From Bacillota bacterium (GTDB taxonomy: Bacteria > Bacillota > Clostridia > Lachnospirales > Lachnospiraceae): DNA of 64,000 bases. Numbering within the stretch: the first letter of the stretch is position 1; each line of letters starts with the position of its first letter. Below the pieces are notes generated by a model. That model searched no databases, had not been told where the DNA came from, and saw nothing but the letters and a program-made list of their open reading frames with translations. The position numbers and the translations under genes are program-made. Location: NCBI GenBank assembly GCA_023398375.1, contig JAEWSH010000019.1:1-64000 (forward strand). Direction: 5' to 3'. Shown here one piece after another: positions 1-9,312 of the stretch.

Positions 1-1
1 A

Positions 2-267
2 GAGGAAGAGTACGAAGAAGAGGAAGAGTACGAAGAAGAGGAAGAGTACGAAGACGACGAAGCGTATGAGGAAGAGTACGAAGAAGAGTACGAAGATGAA
101 GAAGCATACGAAAAAGAGGAAGAGTACGAAGACGAGGAAGAGTACGAAGACGAAGAAGAAGAGTACGAGGATGAAGAAGAGTACGAGGACGAAGAAGCAT
201 ACGAAGAAGAGGAAGAGTACGAGGACGAAGAAGAGTACGAAGAAGAGGAAGAGTACGAAGACGATAG
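2..267 (+). repeat. In-frame tandem repeat coding Glu/Asp/Tyr units
   Basis: Short units of 15-21 bases built from gaa/gag/gac/tac codons recur across the left edge, encoding variants of EEYED and DEEAYE. Synonymous codon changes between units show the protein pattern is kept while the DNA drifts. The array runs off the window, so its full copy number is unknown. Confidence 0.9.
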
Positions 268-2857
268 AATACTTACAAAAAAGCATGACAAAAGGAAAGA
301 CAGCTTAACCAGAAAGAAAGACAGAAAAAGAAAAAAAGCAGCAGGTAAGTCTGCTTTTGAACAAAAATTGAGAACATTTTTTGAAAATTTTTCAGCCATT
401 GATGGGATAATCGGAGTTACGGGAATCGCAGTCCTGATTATTGCACTGGTTACGGTTACGACTTGGAATAACTCAAGAGTAGAAGCTGTGCAAGTGAGCA
501 ATATGGCAGAACTTGGAGAGCAGCTCAGTAATATTGAAGTAATAGGACAAAGCGGATTGCTGGCGGTAGCCGACGCAAAATCGACGTTGATTACGGAAGA
601 AGAAACACAGGAAGCCAATGCAGAGGCAGAAACAGAGCCGGAAGAAGAGAAAAAGATAGTTGAAGTAACGGTAAATATGACCTCTGTAGAGAAAGACCTA
701 AAAGTAAAATTTGTAAATAAAGCAACGAAAAAGCTTATTACCGGAACTGAATTCAAGATGGAACAAACAGGACCGGATAACGTTACCAAAACACTTACAG
801 ATGATGATAAAGATGGTATTATTTATCAGAAAAATATAGCACCAGGCACCTATTCGATCAAACTGATCAGTGTGGATGGATATACATTTCCGGAAGAAGC
901 TTCCAAAGTTACAGTCAAAGATAAGATCGAATATAAAAAAATAGAAATTGCAGATGAAGTAAAATCAGAGGCAGAAGTAAATACGGCAAAAGAAGATACG
1001 CAGGTAAAGGTAGTAGAAGAAAGTAAACTGACAGATACAGTTGAATTTGTAGAATCTACGAAAACACCGATTGACGGTGGAAGCAATAACGACAGCGAAT
1101 ATGAGAATGTAGATAAATCGAATATCGCGGATCCGAGTGAAACATCAGCAGCAGGATATTTCTTGAGACTTACAGCGTCCGGAAATGAGATCCCTGTTAC
1201 ACCACCTACAGAACCGTCAACAGTGGCAGTAACAGGAATCAGTATGACTGATTCAACTAAGATATTGACAGTAGGAGATAAGTCTGCATTGAGTGCAAGT
1301 GTTGCACCGAATAATGCTACCAATAAAAAAATAAATTGGAGCAGCGACAAAGGCGGTGTGGCATCGGTTGATTCCAATGGAACAGTAACGGCAGTCGCAG
1401 CAGGTGAGGCAACAATTACAGCAGCGACAGAGGATGGAAATTTTAAAGCTACCTGTAAAGTGACCGTGAATGCAAAGATACCGGATACCATTGCAGCTAC
1501 GGGAGTAACGCTTGATAAGACAACTTTAGCAGTAAACGTTGGAAGCACAGGGAAAATCGTAGCAACAGTGGCACCGGAAAACGCTACCAATAAGAAGGTG
1601 AGTTTTAATACAAGCAATAGTGCAATTGCAACCGTGGCATCAGACGGAACCATAACCGGAGTTGCGGCAGGAACTGCTACTGTTACAGTAATTACAGAAG
1701 ATGGCGGACACAAAGCCACTTGTGCAGTAACGGTAAGCAAAGTAGCAGTTGGGGTGACAGTGGACAAGACGGCGGTCGATCTGCTCGTTAAAACAACAAC
1801 AAAGATCACACCAGCACCTTCCGGGTTTACGTCAACACCTGCTTATACATGGGAGTCATCCAATCCGAAATGTGCAACAGTCGATAAAGAGGGTAAAGTA
1901 ACAGCAGTAGCAAGCGGAACCGCTACAGTTACGGTGACAGCAGCACTTGGGAGTGACAAAGCAACAGCGACTACAAAGATAACAGTAAGAAGCAACGCAG
2001 AAACAGATACGACTACCAAACTGAAAGATAAATCCGGCAATCAATTGTATGTGAAGGAAGATGGGAAATACCGGGAAGCAGTAAATGCAGATTATTTCAA
2101 AGCAGACAAGTTCTATAAAAAAATAGCTACAAATTATAAGTACACCGGTTGGCAGACAATTGATAATGTTACCTACTATTTTGATAAGAACGGAAACAAA
2201 GTGACTGGTACACAGACCATTCAAGGGGTACAATATACATTTGGCAGTGACGGCGCCCTATCCATGGGAAGCGGTACATTGGGAATCGACGTTTCTAAAT
2301 GGAATGGGAACATTAATTGGACTGCTGTTAAGAATTCTGGTGTGTCATATGCAATCATAAGATGTGGATACAGAGGATCATCGACAGGTGCATTGATTCA
2401 GGATTCTAAGTTTACGGCGAATATAAAAGGTGCACAGGCTGCAGGCATCAAAGTTGGTGTTTATTTCTTTACGCAGGCTGTGAACGAAGTAGAAGCAGTC
2501 GAAGAAGCTTCCATGGTATTGAATCTGATCAAAGGATATAATTTATCTATGCCGGTCTATATTGATACAGAAGGCAGCGGCGGACGTGCGGATGGCATTG
2601 ATAAGGCGACCAGAACAGCGGTATGTAAAGCGTTCTGTGCTACGATTCAAAACAGCGGACGTACTGCAGGCGTATACGCAGCTAAGAACTGGTTCGAAAC
2701 AAAACTGAATGCGAGTGCTCTAAGCGGTTACAAGATCTGGCTTGCCCAATATGCGACAAAACCTACTTATTCCGGCAGATACGATATGTGGCAATATACT
2801 TCCAAAGGAAGTATCGGTGGAATCAGTGGAAATGTTGACTTGAATATTACTTATTGA
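2..2857 (+). CDS. Membrane-anchored GH25 muramidase with cytoplasmic Glu/Tyr repeat and Ig-like domains (5' end outside window)
   Basis: The frame ending at the TGA at 2855-2857 is open back to base 2, so at least 951 residues are present and the start lies upstream. Order: an acidic tract of E/D/Y repeats (about nt 2-265), a basic stretch rich in K/R (266-370), one transmembrane helix (about 395-470), an Ala/Glu/Thr spacer, a SpaA/Cna_B-like domain (about 660-960), three Big_2-type Ig-like domains (about 1225-1990), two aromatic/Gly cell-wall-binding-like repeats (2128-2270) and a GH25 domain (2281-2850) with GIDVSKWNG and the catalytic-type YIDTEG. Basic residues before the helix put the acidic tail in the cytoplasm and the muramidase outside. 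GH25 enzymes cleave MurNAc-GlcNAc bonds, so it probably remodels peptidoglycan where glycan is exported. A TTG at 368 is not needed as start. Confidence 0.85.
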   Translation, partial: EEEYEEEEEYEEEEEYEDDEAYEEEYEEEYEDEEAYEKEEEYEDEEEYEDEEEEYEDEEEYEDEEAYEEEEEYEDEEEYEEEEEYEDDRILTKKHDKRKDSLTRKKDRKRKKAAGKSAFEQKLRTFFENFSAIDGIIGVTGIAVLIIALVTVTTWNNSRVEAVQVSNMAELGEQLSNIEVIGQSGLLAVADAKSTLITEEETQEANAEAETEPEEEKKIVEVTVNMTSVEKDLKVKFVNKATKKLITGTEFKMEQTGPDNVTKTLTDDDKDGIIYQKNIAPGTYSIKLISVDGYTFPEEASKVTVKDKIEYKKIEIADEVKSEAEVNTAKEDTQVKVVEESKLTDTVEFVESTKTPIDGGSNNDSEYENVDKSNIADPSETSAAGYFLRLTASGNEIPVTPPTEPSTVAVTGISMTDSTKILTVGDKSALSASVAPNNATNKKINWSSDKGGVASVDSNGTVTAVAAGEATITAATEDGNFKATCKVTVNAKIPDTIAATGVTLDKTTLAVNVGSTGKIVATVAPENATNKKVSFNTSNSAIATVASDGTITGVAAGTATVTVITEDGGHKATCAVTVSKVAVGVTVDKTAVDLLVKTTTKITPAPSGFTSTPAYTWESSNPKCATVDKEGKVTAVASGTATVTVTAALGSDKATATTKITVRSNAETDTTTKLKDKSGNQLYVKEDGKYREAVNADYFKADKFYKKIATNYKYTGWQTIDNVTYYFDKNGNKVTGTQTIQGVQYTFGSDGALSMGSGTLGIDVSKWNGNINWTAVKNSGVSYAIIRCGYRGSSTGALIQDSKFTANIKGAQAAGIKVGVYFFTQAVNEVEAVEEASMVLNLIKGYNLSMPVYIDTEGSGGRADGIDKATRTAVCKAFCATIQNSGRTAGVYAAKNWFETKLNASALSGYKIWLAQYATKPTYSGRYDMWQYTSKGSIGGISGNVDLNITY

Positions 2858-2958
2858 TAAAGTAAGGAAGAACAATTATAATAGTAAGAGCAGTAATGGA
2901 AATACATTACAATTATAGTTAGTGAAAGAATGAAATTATTGGGAAGATAGGAGCAGCT

Positions 2959-4041
2959 ATGAGAACTTATTTAGTAACAGGTGGAGCGGGATTCATTGGA
3001 TCCAACTATATTCACTACATGTTTCAAAAGTATGACAATGAGATCCGCATCATTAATGTGGATGCACTTACTTATGCAGGCAATCTGGAGAATCTGAAAG
3101 GTATTGAAACGAAAGAGAACTATACATTTGTCAAAGCGGATATTTGTGATAAAGAAGCTATCATGAAGATATTTGCTGAGAATGATATTGACAGAGTGGT
3201 TCATTTTGCGGCTGAAAGCCATGTAGACAGAAGTATCCGTAATCCGGAAGTGTTCGTGCAAACGAATGTGCTTGGTACATTGGTCATGTTGAATTGTGCT
3301 AAAAATGCATGGGAATTACCGGATGGTACATTTAAAGAGGGCAAGAAATTCCTGCATGTATCTACAGATGAGGTATATGGTTCTCTTGAAAATGAAGGTG
3401 AGTTTTTCTATGAAACAACGCCTTATGCACCTCATAGTCCATATTCAGCAAGTAAAGCATCTTCAGATATGTTAGTAAAAGCGTACATGGATACGTATAA
3501 GTTTCCAGCCAACATTACAAACTGTTCTAACAACTATGGACCTTACCAGTTCCCGGAAAAGCTGATTCCGCTGATTATCAATAATGCCTTACAGGGAAAA
3601 GATCTTCCGGTATATGGGGACGGCAAAAATGTCCGTGACTGGTTATATGTAGAGGATCATGCAAAAGCGATCGATATGGTACAGGAAAAGGGAAGATTAT
3701 TTGAGACATATAATGTCGGCGGGCATAATGAGAAACAGAATATTGAGATCGTTACTATTATAATCGAAACATTACAGGAAATGCTGCCGGAAAATGATGA
3801 GAGAAGAAAATTAGTAACGACTAAGTTAATTAAGTATGTAGAGGACCGTAAGGGTCATGACAGACGTTACGCGATCGCTCCGGATAAAATCAAAGCCGAA
3901 ATCGGCTGGTATCCGGAAACCATGTTCAAGGATGGAATCAGACTTACTATTAAATGGTTCTTTGAACACGAAGACTGGATGAAGCATGTAACAAGCGGAG
4001 ATTACCAGAAGTATTATAATGAGATGTACTCTGCGCGATAA
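2959..4041 (+). CDS. rfbB: dTDP-glucose 4,6-dehydratase
   Basis: 360 residues, the usual length. It converts dTDP-glucose to dTDP-4-keto-6-deoxyglucose, the second step of dTDP-rhamnose synthesis. The N-terminal Rossmann motif TGGAGFIGSNY, the HFAAESHVDRS segment, the catalytic STDEVYG stretch and the YSASK (YxxxK) pair of short-chain dehydrogenases are all present. The ATG at 2959 follows GATAGGAGC. It is followed by rfbA and rfbC on the same strand, which supports the assignment. The gene's last bases form one arm of a long inverted repeat (4028-4159). Confidence 0.95.
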   Translation: MRTYLVTGGAGFIGSNYIHYMFQKYDNEIRIINVDALTYAGNLENLKGIETKENYTFVKADICDKEAIMKIFAENDIDRVVHFAAESHVDRSIRNPEVFVQTNVLGTLVMLNCAKNAWELPDGTFKEGKKFLHVSTDEVYGSLENEGEFFYETTPYAPHSPYSASKASSDMLVKAYMDTYKFPANITNCSNNYGPYQFPEKLIPLIINNALQGKDLPVYGDGKNVRDWLYVEDHAKAIDMVQEKGRLFETYNVGGHNEKQNIEIVTIIIETLQEMLPENDERRKLVTTKLIKYVEDRKGHDRRYAIAPDKIKAEIGWYPETMFKDGIRLTIKWFFEHEDWMKHVTSGDYQKYYNEMYSAR

Positions 4042-4159
4042 GCAGACTGAACATAAGAAAGAAGGATTATCATGCTTGCATGTATAAGCCTTCTTTCTTA
4101 TGCGAAGGAGCAACGCGAACTCATAAGGTGCAGCCTTATGAGTCTGCTTATCGCAGAGT
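4028..4159 (+). repeat. Nested inverted repeat with two internal hairpins after rfbB
   Basis: An outer arm at 4028-4048 is the reverse complement of 4141-4159 apart from one extra CG. Inside it are a perfect 14-bp stem (4052-4065 with 4089-4102) and a perfect 9-bp stem (4120-4128 with 4134-4142). The second stem shares two bases with the outer right arm, so the two cannot be fully formed together. The left arm overlaps the rfbB stop codon and the right arm ends 24 bases before the rfbA ATG. No U-run follows, so it is not a standard terminator; a structured mRNA spacer or a dispersed palindromic element fits better. Confidence 0.75.
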
Positions 4160-4183
4160 AGAATGAAAGTGAGGAATGAAACA

Positions 4184-5053
4184 ATGAAAGGTATTATTTT
4201 AGCCGGAGGAAGCGGCACAAGACTCTATCCATTGACAAAGGCTATTTCAAAACAAATTATGCCGGTATATGATAAACCCATGATTTATTATCCTTTATCA
4301 ACGCTAATGCTGGCAGGGATTCGAGAAATCTTAATTATTTCGACACCGAGAGATCTTCCTGTATTTAAGGAGTTGTTCGGAACAGGAGAGCAGTTAGGAC
4401 TTCAAATGGAATATGCCATTCAGGAGATTCCAAGAGGACTTGCAGACGCATTCATTATTGGCGCTGATTTTATTGGAGATGACAGTGTCGCATTGGTGCT
4501 TGGTGATAATATTTTTTACGGACAAAGTTTTTCAAGGGTATTGAGGGAAGTAGCATCCAGAAAAACGGGAGCAACTATCTTTGGTTACTATGTAAGAGAT
4601 CCACGGGAATATGGTGTCGTTGAATTTGATAAGAATGGAAAAGCACTTTCGATTGAAGAAAAACCTGAGAATCCAAAAAGTAATTATGCGGTTCCTGGTT
4701 TATATTTTTACGATAATGACGTGGTAACTATTGCCAGAAATGTAAAACCTTCGGCAAGAGGTGAGATAGAGATCACCAGTATTAACAATGAATATCTGAA
4801 CCGGGGAACACTACATGTGGAGACGCTTGGACGTGGATTTGCATGGCTTGATACAGGAAGTCATGATATGCTGTTGGATGCTGCTGATTTTGTATCGGCA
4901 TTTCAGAAAAGACAAGGCTTGTATATTTCCTGTATTGAAGAAATTGCATACAAAAGAGGCTTTATTGATAAAGAACAGTTATTAAAACTCGCTGAGCCAT
5001 TAATGAAAACAGATTATGGCAAATATTTGGTAGAGGTTGCAAATGGACTCTAA
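4184..5053 (+). CDS. rfbA: Glucose-1-phosphate thymidylyltransferase
   Basis: 289 residues from the ATG at 4184, which has GTGAGGA 8 bases upstream; the in-frame ATG at 4163 would add seven non-conserved residues. It makes dTDP-glucose from dTTP and glucose-1-phosphate, the first step of dTDP-deoxyhexose synthesis. The nucleotidyltransferase signature [11 protein letters not shown], the [12 protein letters not shown] segment, LGDNIFYG and the [13 protein letters not shown] stretch are all intact. Its substrate could come from the phosphohexomutase at 15458-17179. The end overlaps the next gene by 11 bases, suggesting translational coupling. Confidence 0.95.
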   Translation: MKGIILAGGSGTRLYPLTKAISKQIMPVYDKPMIYYPLSTLMLAGIREILIISTPRDLPVFKELFGTGEQLGLQMEYAIQEIPRGLADAFIIGADFIGDDSVALVLGDNIFYGQSFSRVLREVASRKTGATIFGYYVRDPREYGVVEFDKNGKALSIEEKPENPKSNYAVPGLYFYDNDVVTIARNVKPSARGEIEITSINNEYLNRGTLHVETLGRGFAWLDTGSHDMLLDAADFVSAFQKRQGLYISCIEEIAYKRGFIDKEQLLKLAEPLMKTDYGKYLVEVANGL

Positions 5054-6284
5054 ATTGAGGAAAACTGTTATTATGGCGATTATTTTTTCAATACTTGCCA
5101 TAATTTCAGTTATAGTACTGACTAATTTAAATACGATAAAGAGAAAAGCGAACCGCATATTGAGCCCGGCAGCAGCAACACAGGCTCAGGCTACGGTAAG
5201 CGGAAATGAGGATTTGTCTGCATTTCTTCAGGATGAGACTTTTTTTGATAAAGAAGAGAATTCTGCCACGACGCTGACCGAAAATGGTCAAAGGCTGGAC
5301 ATGCTGGTGACATCGGTGGAGAAAGATCTTCGGATTAAAATTGTGAATACATTGGGAGTACCTGTTGCAGGAAAAGAATTCGATGTAAATGTAAACGAAA
5401 TGCAGTATAAGGATCAGGATAAAGATGGAATTATATATATAGGTGATATGGAGGCAGGAGAATATTATGTTGAGCTGAATCCTATTGATGGATATAGAAC
5501 ACCTAATTCAAAGATCAAAGTAGCTGTAAAAGATAAAGTGGAATACAGTATGATCGATGACATTTCCTATTATGTGAAATCTGAGGATGAAGTAGATGCT
5601 TCTATAGAAGATACAGAAGAGAACGGAGCAAAAGAAGATGCTGACGGTACGGAATTGAAAACGCCGGTCCTATCAGAAGAGTCCAAATTCGGAATTGACG
5701 TGTCTAAGTGGAACAAAGAGATTGACTGGGCAAAAGTTAAAGATGCAGGTGTGGATTATGCGATTATTCGTTGTGGATACCGGGGAGCTTCGACAGGTTC
5801 TCTTGTGGAAGATCCTTATTTTGCAGCGAACATTCAGGGAGCGACAGAGGCCGGAGTAAAAGTAGGTCTGTATTTCTTCACACAGGCTACTACCGAGGTC
5901 GAAGCAGTAGAAGAAGCGAGTATGGTAATTATGCTTTGCAATGAATACCGGTTAGCGTATCCGATTTTCATTGACACAGAGGGTGCGGGTGGAAATGGAC
6001 GGGCGGATACTCTGGATAAGGAAACAAGAACAGCAGTATGTGAAGCATTCTGTGAAACAATAGAAAATGCCGGCTATACAAGCGGAGTATATGCAAGTAA
6101 GAATTGGTTCCAAAAGAATGTAGATGCAGGCAGACTGGAAAAATATGTCGTATGGCTTGCTGAATATAAATCAACACCGACCTATGAGGGTGACTTCCAA
6201 ATGTGGCAGTATACTTCCGGCGGAAGTGTGGAAGGAATTAACGGAAGAGTAGATATGAATATCAGTCTATTGACTGTAAAATAA
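5043..6284 (+). CDS. Membrane-anchored GH25 muramidase, short paralogue
   Basis: 413 residues from ATG 5043, which has AGAGG 6 bases upstream (a TTG at 5037 is also possible). Order: short basic N-terminus, one transmembrane helix (residues about 7-30), an Ala/Gln linker, a SpaA-like domain containing [13 protein letters not shown] and DKDGIIY, an acidic linker, then GH25 with FGIDVSKWN and FIDTEGAGG. The SpaA-like and GH25 parts closely match the gene at 2-2857, but the acidic tail, Ig-like and wall-binding repeats are absent. It lies between rfbA and rfbC with an 11-base overlap on rfbA, so it is probably co-expressed with sugar-nucleotide synthesis. Likely role: extracytoplasmic peptidoglycan trimming during glycan export or attachment. 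Confidence 0.88.
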   Translation: MDSKLRKTVIMAIIFSILAIISVIVLTNLNTIKRKANRILSPAAATQAQATVSGNEDLSAFLQDETFFDKEENSATTLTENGQRLDMLVTSVEKDLRIKIVNTLGVPVAGKEFDVNVNEMQYKDQDKDGIIYIGDMEAGEYYVELNPIDGYRTPNSKIKVAVKDKVEYSMIDDISYYVKSEDEVDASIEDTEENGAKEDADGTELKTPVLSEESKFGIDVSKWNKEIDWAKVKDAGVDYAIIRCGYRGASTGSLVEDPYFAANIQGATEAGVKVGLYFFTQATTEVEAVEEASMVIMLCNEYRLAYPIFIDTEGAGGNGRADTLDKETRTAVCEAFCETIENAGYTSGVYASKNWFQKNVDAGRLEKYVVWLAEYKSTPTYEGDFQMWQYTSGGSVEGINGRVDMNISLLTVK

Positions 6285-6297
6285 GAGGAGATCTAAG

Positions 6298-6873
6298 ATG
6301 GGAAAGATAACAGTAGAAACATGTGAGATTGAAGGATTAAAAGTAATTACACCAGCGGTATTCGGGGACGAAAGAGGATACTTCATGGAGACTTATAATT
6401 ACAACGATTTTAAAGAAGCAGGTATCGATCAGGCATTTGTTCAGGACAACCAATCGGCTTCTAAAAAAGGAGTTCTCCGTGGTCTGCATTTTCAATTGAA
6501 TTACCCACAGGATAAATTAGTACGTGTCGTATCGGGTGAAGTGTTTGATGTGGTGGTCGATCTGAGAGAGGGATCCAAGACTTTCGGACAATGGTATGGG
6601 GTACTGCTTTCAGCAGAGAATAAAAAACAGTTCTTTATTCCTAAAAATTTTGCACATGGGTTCCTTGTACTATCGGATTATGCCGAATTTTCTTATAAAT
6701 GTACAGATTTTTACCATCCGAATGATGAAGGCGGACTTGCATGGAATGATCCTGATATTGGAATAACATGGCCGGTTCCAGAGGGGATGGAATTAACGAT
6801 TTCAGACAAGGATACAAAATGGAATGGCATTGAGGAATATAAAAAAGGAAAAGAACTATGCAAAAAACAATAA
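6298..6873 (+). CDS. rfbC: dTDP-4-dehydrorhamnose 3,5-epimerase
   Basis: 191 residues, typical for RmlC. It epimerises C3 and C5 of dTDP-4-keto-6-deoxyglucose. The cupin core contains GVLRGLHFQ with the catalytic-type His, KLVRVVSGEVFDVVVDLR, FIPKNFAHGF and the EFSYKCTDFY segment with the expected Tyr. Start ATG 6298 follows AGAGGAG. The 3' end overlaps the ABC permease gene by 16 bases. The reductase rfbD, needed for dTDP-L-rhamnose, is not in the window. Confidence 0.95.
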   Translation: MGKITVETCEIEGLKVITPAVFGDERGYFMETYNYNDFKEAGIDQAFVQDNQSASKKGVLRGLHFQLNYPQDKLVRVVSGEVFDVVVDLREGSKTFGQWYGVLLSAENKKQFFIPKNFAHGFLVLSDYAEFSYKCTDFYHPNDEGGLAWNDPDIGITWPVPEGMELTISDKDTKWNGIEEYKKGKELCKKQ

Positions 6874-7880
6874 CGAAAGAACGTGTTGAGAAAAAAGGAA
6901 ATACAAAACCCGTCGGCATCAGTATTGTTGTAATATGTTCTATCATTGCCATGGCAATATTGATTTTCCATCAAAATCAGTTTGCAGATCCGCAGGATGA
7001 GTTAATTAAAAAAATAATAGCAAGCGTGATTATCATAATTGGTAACTTCGCATTTGCTTTCTTATATGACAAGATTACAGTATTACCTGTAGAGTTATTT
7101 CAGAACAGACGTTTAATATGGAAATTATCCAAAAATGATTTTAAGACCAGGTATGCCGGCTCTTACCTTGGGATAGTATGGGCATTTGTCCAGCCGGTCG
7201 TTACCATCCTGGTATACTGGTTCGTATTTGAGAAAGGCTTCAGTGCGAAAGCACAGATATTAGCCACCGGATTAGAAGTACCATATGTGCTGCATCTCAC
7301 AGCCGGTATGGTTCCATGGTTTTTCTTTAATGAAGCGACGATGAATGGTATGACGGCTTTATTGGAATACAATTACCTTGTGAAAAAGGTCGTTTTTAAA
7401 ATAAGTATTTTACCAATTATTAAGATTATTGCAGCTACTTTTATCCACATTTTTTTTGTGTGTTTTATGCTCCTGATAAATATCGGATATGGATATTATC
7501 CTGATTTATATTGGCTTCAGATTATATATTTCAGCTTTTGCCTTTTTATATTTGTACTGGCAATCAGTTATGCGACATGTTCTATCGTAATTTTTTTCAG
7601 GGATCTGACACAGATTGTGTCAATCTTTATGCAGGTAGGTATGTGGGCTACTCCAATTATGTGGGATATTAGCAGAATACCGGAACGATATCAGATTATC
7701 TTCAAATTAAATCCGGTCTACTATGTAGTGAACGGGTATAGAAGTGCTTTGTTTGAAAAATCATGGTTCTGGGAAGATTTTTATTCGACTATGTTTTTCT
7801 GGATAGTTACTATTATCATATTTGCGATAGGAGCATTGATGTTCAAACGGTTGAAAGTACATTTTGCAGATGTGCTTTAA
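6858..7880 (+). CDS. ABC-2 type polysaccharide exporter permease (Wzm/TagG-like)
   Basis: 340 residues, longer than the usual 260-280. About 70 N-terminal residues carry two predicted membrane helices (about 22-40 and 52-70) ahead of the standard permease domain, which starts near FQNRRLIWKLSKNDFKTRYAGS and has about six helices. The stretch GIVWAFVQPVVTILVYWFVF is typical of polysaccharide ABC-2 permeases. It should form the channel for a lipid-linked glycan with the ATPase 24 bases downstream. The start overlaps rfbC, consistent with one operon. The extra N-terminal helix pair is unusual. Confidence 0.9.
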   Translation: MQKTITKERVEKKGNTKPVGISIVVICSIIAMAILIFHQNQFADPQDELIKKIIASVIIIIGNFAFAFLYDKITVLPVELFQNRRLIWKLSKNDFKTRYAGSYLGIVWAFVQPVVTILVYWFVFEKGFSAKAQILATGLEVPYVLHLTAGMVPWFFFNEATMNGMTALLEYNYLVKKVVFKISILPIIKIIAATFIHIFFVCFMLLINIGYGYYPDLYWLQIIYFSFCLFIFVLAISYATCSIVIFFRDLTQIVSIFMQVGMWATPIMWDISRIPERYQIIFKLNPVYYVVNGYRSALFEKSWFWEDFYSTMFFWIVTIIIFAIGALMFKRLKVHFADVL

Positions 7881-7904
7881 AATTGAAAGATATAGGTATA
7901 GAAA

Positions 7905-9269
7905 ATGGAACAAGAGAAAGTAAACGACCAGGCCGGCTGTAGTACAATAGATAGTATTTCACAAGAAAGAAAAATAGCGATTCAGGTGGAGCACTTGGAC
8001 AAGGTATATAAGCTATACGATAAGCCAATGGATCGCTTAAAAGAAGCACTTGGATTGACACGTAAGAAAAAGTATAGAGAGCATTATGCTTTACACGATG
8101 TAGATATTACCATTCAGCAGGGTGAATGTCTTGGTATCATTGGGACAAATGGATCGGGAAAATCGACGATTTTAAAGATCATAACAGGTGTCTTGAATCC
8201 TACAGCAGGCAATGTCACTGTTGACGGCCGGATATCGGCTCTGCTGGAACTGGGTGCCGGTTTCAACATGGAATATACGGGAATAGAGAATATTTATTTG
8301 AACGGTACGATGATTGGTTTTTCAAAAGAGGAAATTGATAAAAAGCTGGAAGATATCTTATCATTTGCAGATATCGGAGAATTTGTGCATCAGCCGGTCA
8401 AGACCTATTCCAGTGGTATGTTCGTCCGACTTGCATTTGCAGTGGCAATTAATATAGAACCAGAGATTTTGATCGTTGATGAAGCATTATCAGTAGGAGA
8501 TGTATTTTTTCAGGCAAAGTGCTATCACAAGTTTGATGAATTTAAAAAAATGGGTAAGACTATTTTATTTGTAAGCCATGATCTCAGTAGTATCAGTAAG
8601 TATTGCGACAAGGTCGTGCTATTGAATCAGGGCAAGAAGCTTGGAGAAGGCACTCCAAAAGAAATGATCGATGCCTATAAACGGGTATTAGTTGGTCAGT
8701 ATGAAATGGATGACAAAGAGGGACAAGATAATAAAAAGGAAAGATTGCTGGACGATCCGGCTCTTATGGCAGCGGTAATAAAAGATAAAAAGGCGGCGGA
8801 CGGAGAACGCGGAGGAAATCCAGCGCTGCTAGAATACGGTAATAAGGAAGCCGAAATTGTAGAATTCTATGTTACCGATGCAAAAGGAATTCGTTCGACG
8901 TCAGTTATGAAAAACGAAGAATTCAATATTTCTATGAACATTCAGTTCCATGAAACGGTGGCGGCACCTATCTTTGCATTTTCATTCAAGGATGTAAAAG
9001 GAACTGAAATCACAGGAACAAATACCATGTTTGAAAAAGCATATTTAGAGTCTGCCGGTAAAGGGGAATATAAACAGGTCACATTTACACAGAAAATGAC
9101 GCTGCAGGGTGGCGAATACCTGTTATCACTTGGCGTAACCGGGTATGAAGGAAGCGATTTTAAGGTATATCACAGACTGTACGATGCCATAAATATTACC
9201 GTTATTTCGGACAAGAATACAGTTGGCTTTTATGACATGTGTTCCGTAGTTAAAGTGGAACCAGTATAA
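7905..9269 (+). CDS. Polysaccharide ABC exporter ATPase with C-terminal glycan-binding-type domain (Wzt-like)
   Basis: 454 residues. The nucleotide-binding domain (about 25-265) has Walker A GTNGSGKST, signature YSSGMFVRLAFAVA, Walker B ILIVDEAL and the switch VSHD. Residues about 300-454 form a beta-rich domain like the C-terminal domain of Wzt proteins, which in Gram-negative O-antigen systems reads the capped end of the chain. Plain TagH/Wzt-type ATPases without it are about 250-400 residues. The partner permease precedes it and a methyltransferase/kinase-like protein follows, the same three-part set as in end-capped O-antigen systems. Confidence 0.9.
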   Translation: MEQEKVNDQAGCSTIDSISQERKIAIQVEHLDKVYKLYDKPMDRLKEALGLTRKKKYREHYALHDVDITIQQGECLGIIGTNGSGKSTILKIITGVLNPTAGNVTVDGRISALLELGAGFNMEYTGIENIYLNGTMIGFSKEEIDKKLEDILSFADIGEFVHQPVKTYSSGMFVRLAFAVAINIEPEILIVDEALSVGDVFFQAKCYHKFDEFKKMGKTILFVSHDLSSISKYCDKVVLLNQGKKLGEGTPKEMIDAYKRVLVGQYEMDDKEGQDNKKERLLDDPALMAAVIKDKKAADGERGGNPALLEYGNKEAEIVEFYVTDAKGIRSTSVMKNEEFNISMNIQFHETVAAPIFAFSFKDVKGTEITGTNTMFEKAYLESAGKGEYKQVTFTQKMTLQGGEYLLSLGVTGYEGSDFKVYHRLYDAINITVISDKNTVGFYDMCSVVKVEPV

Positions 9270-9312
9270 GTGCCGAAAAGCGGCAGCTGATAAAGCAGCA
9301 GACGGGAGTAAG

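Noticed and set aside
66..308. An 80-residue Lys/Thr/Ser-rich + strand frame
   Set aside because: It is an out-of-frame reading of the Glu/Tyr repeat; the true frame runs through it into the GH25 gene.
850..1809. A 319-residue minus-strand frame
   Set aside because: Antisense to the Ig-like repeats, hydrophobic low-complexity product, no ribosome binding site; the + strand protein is clear.
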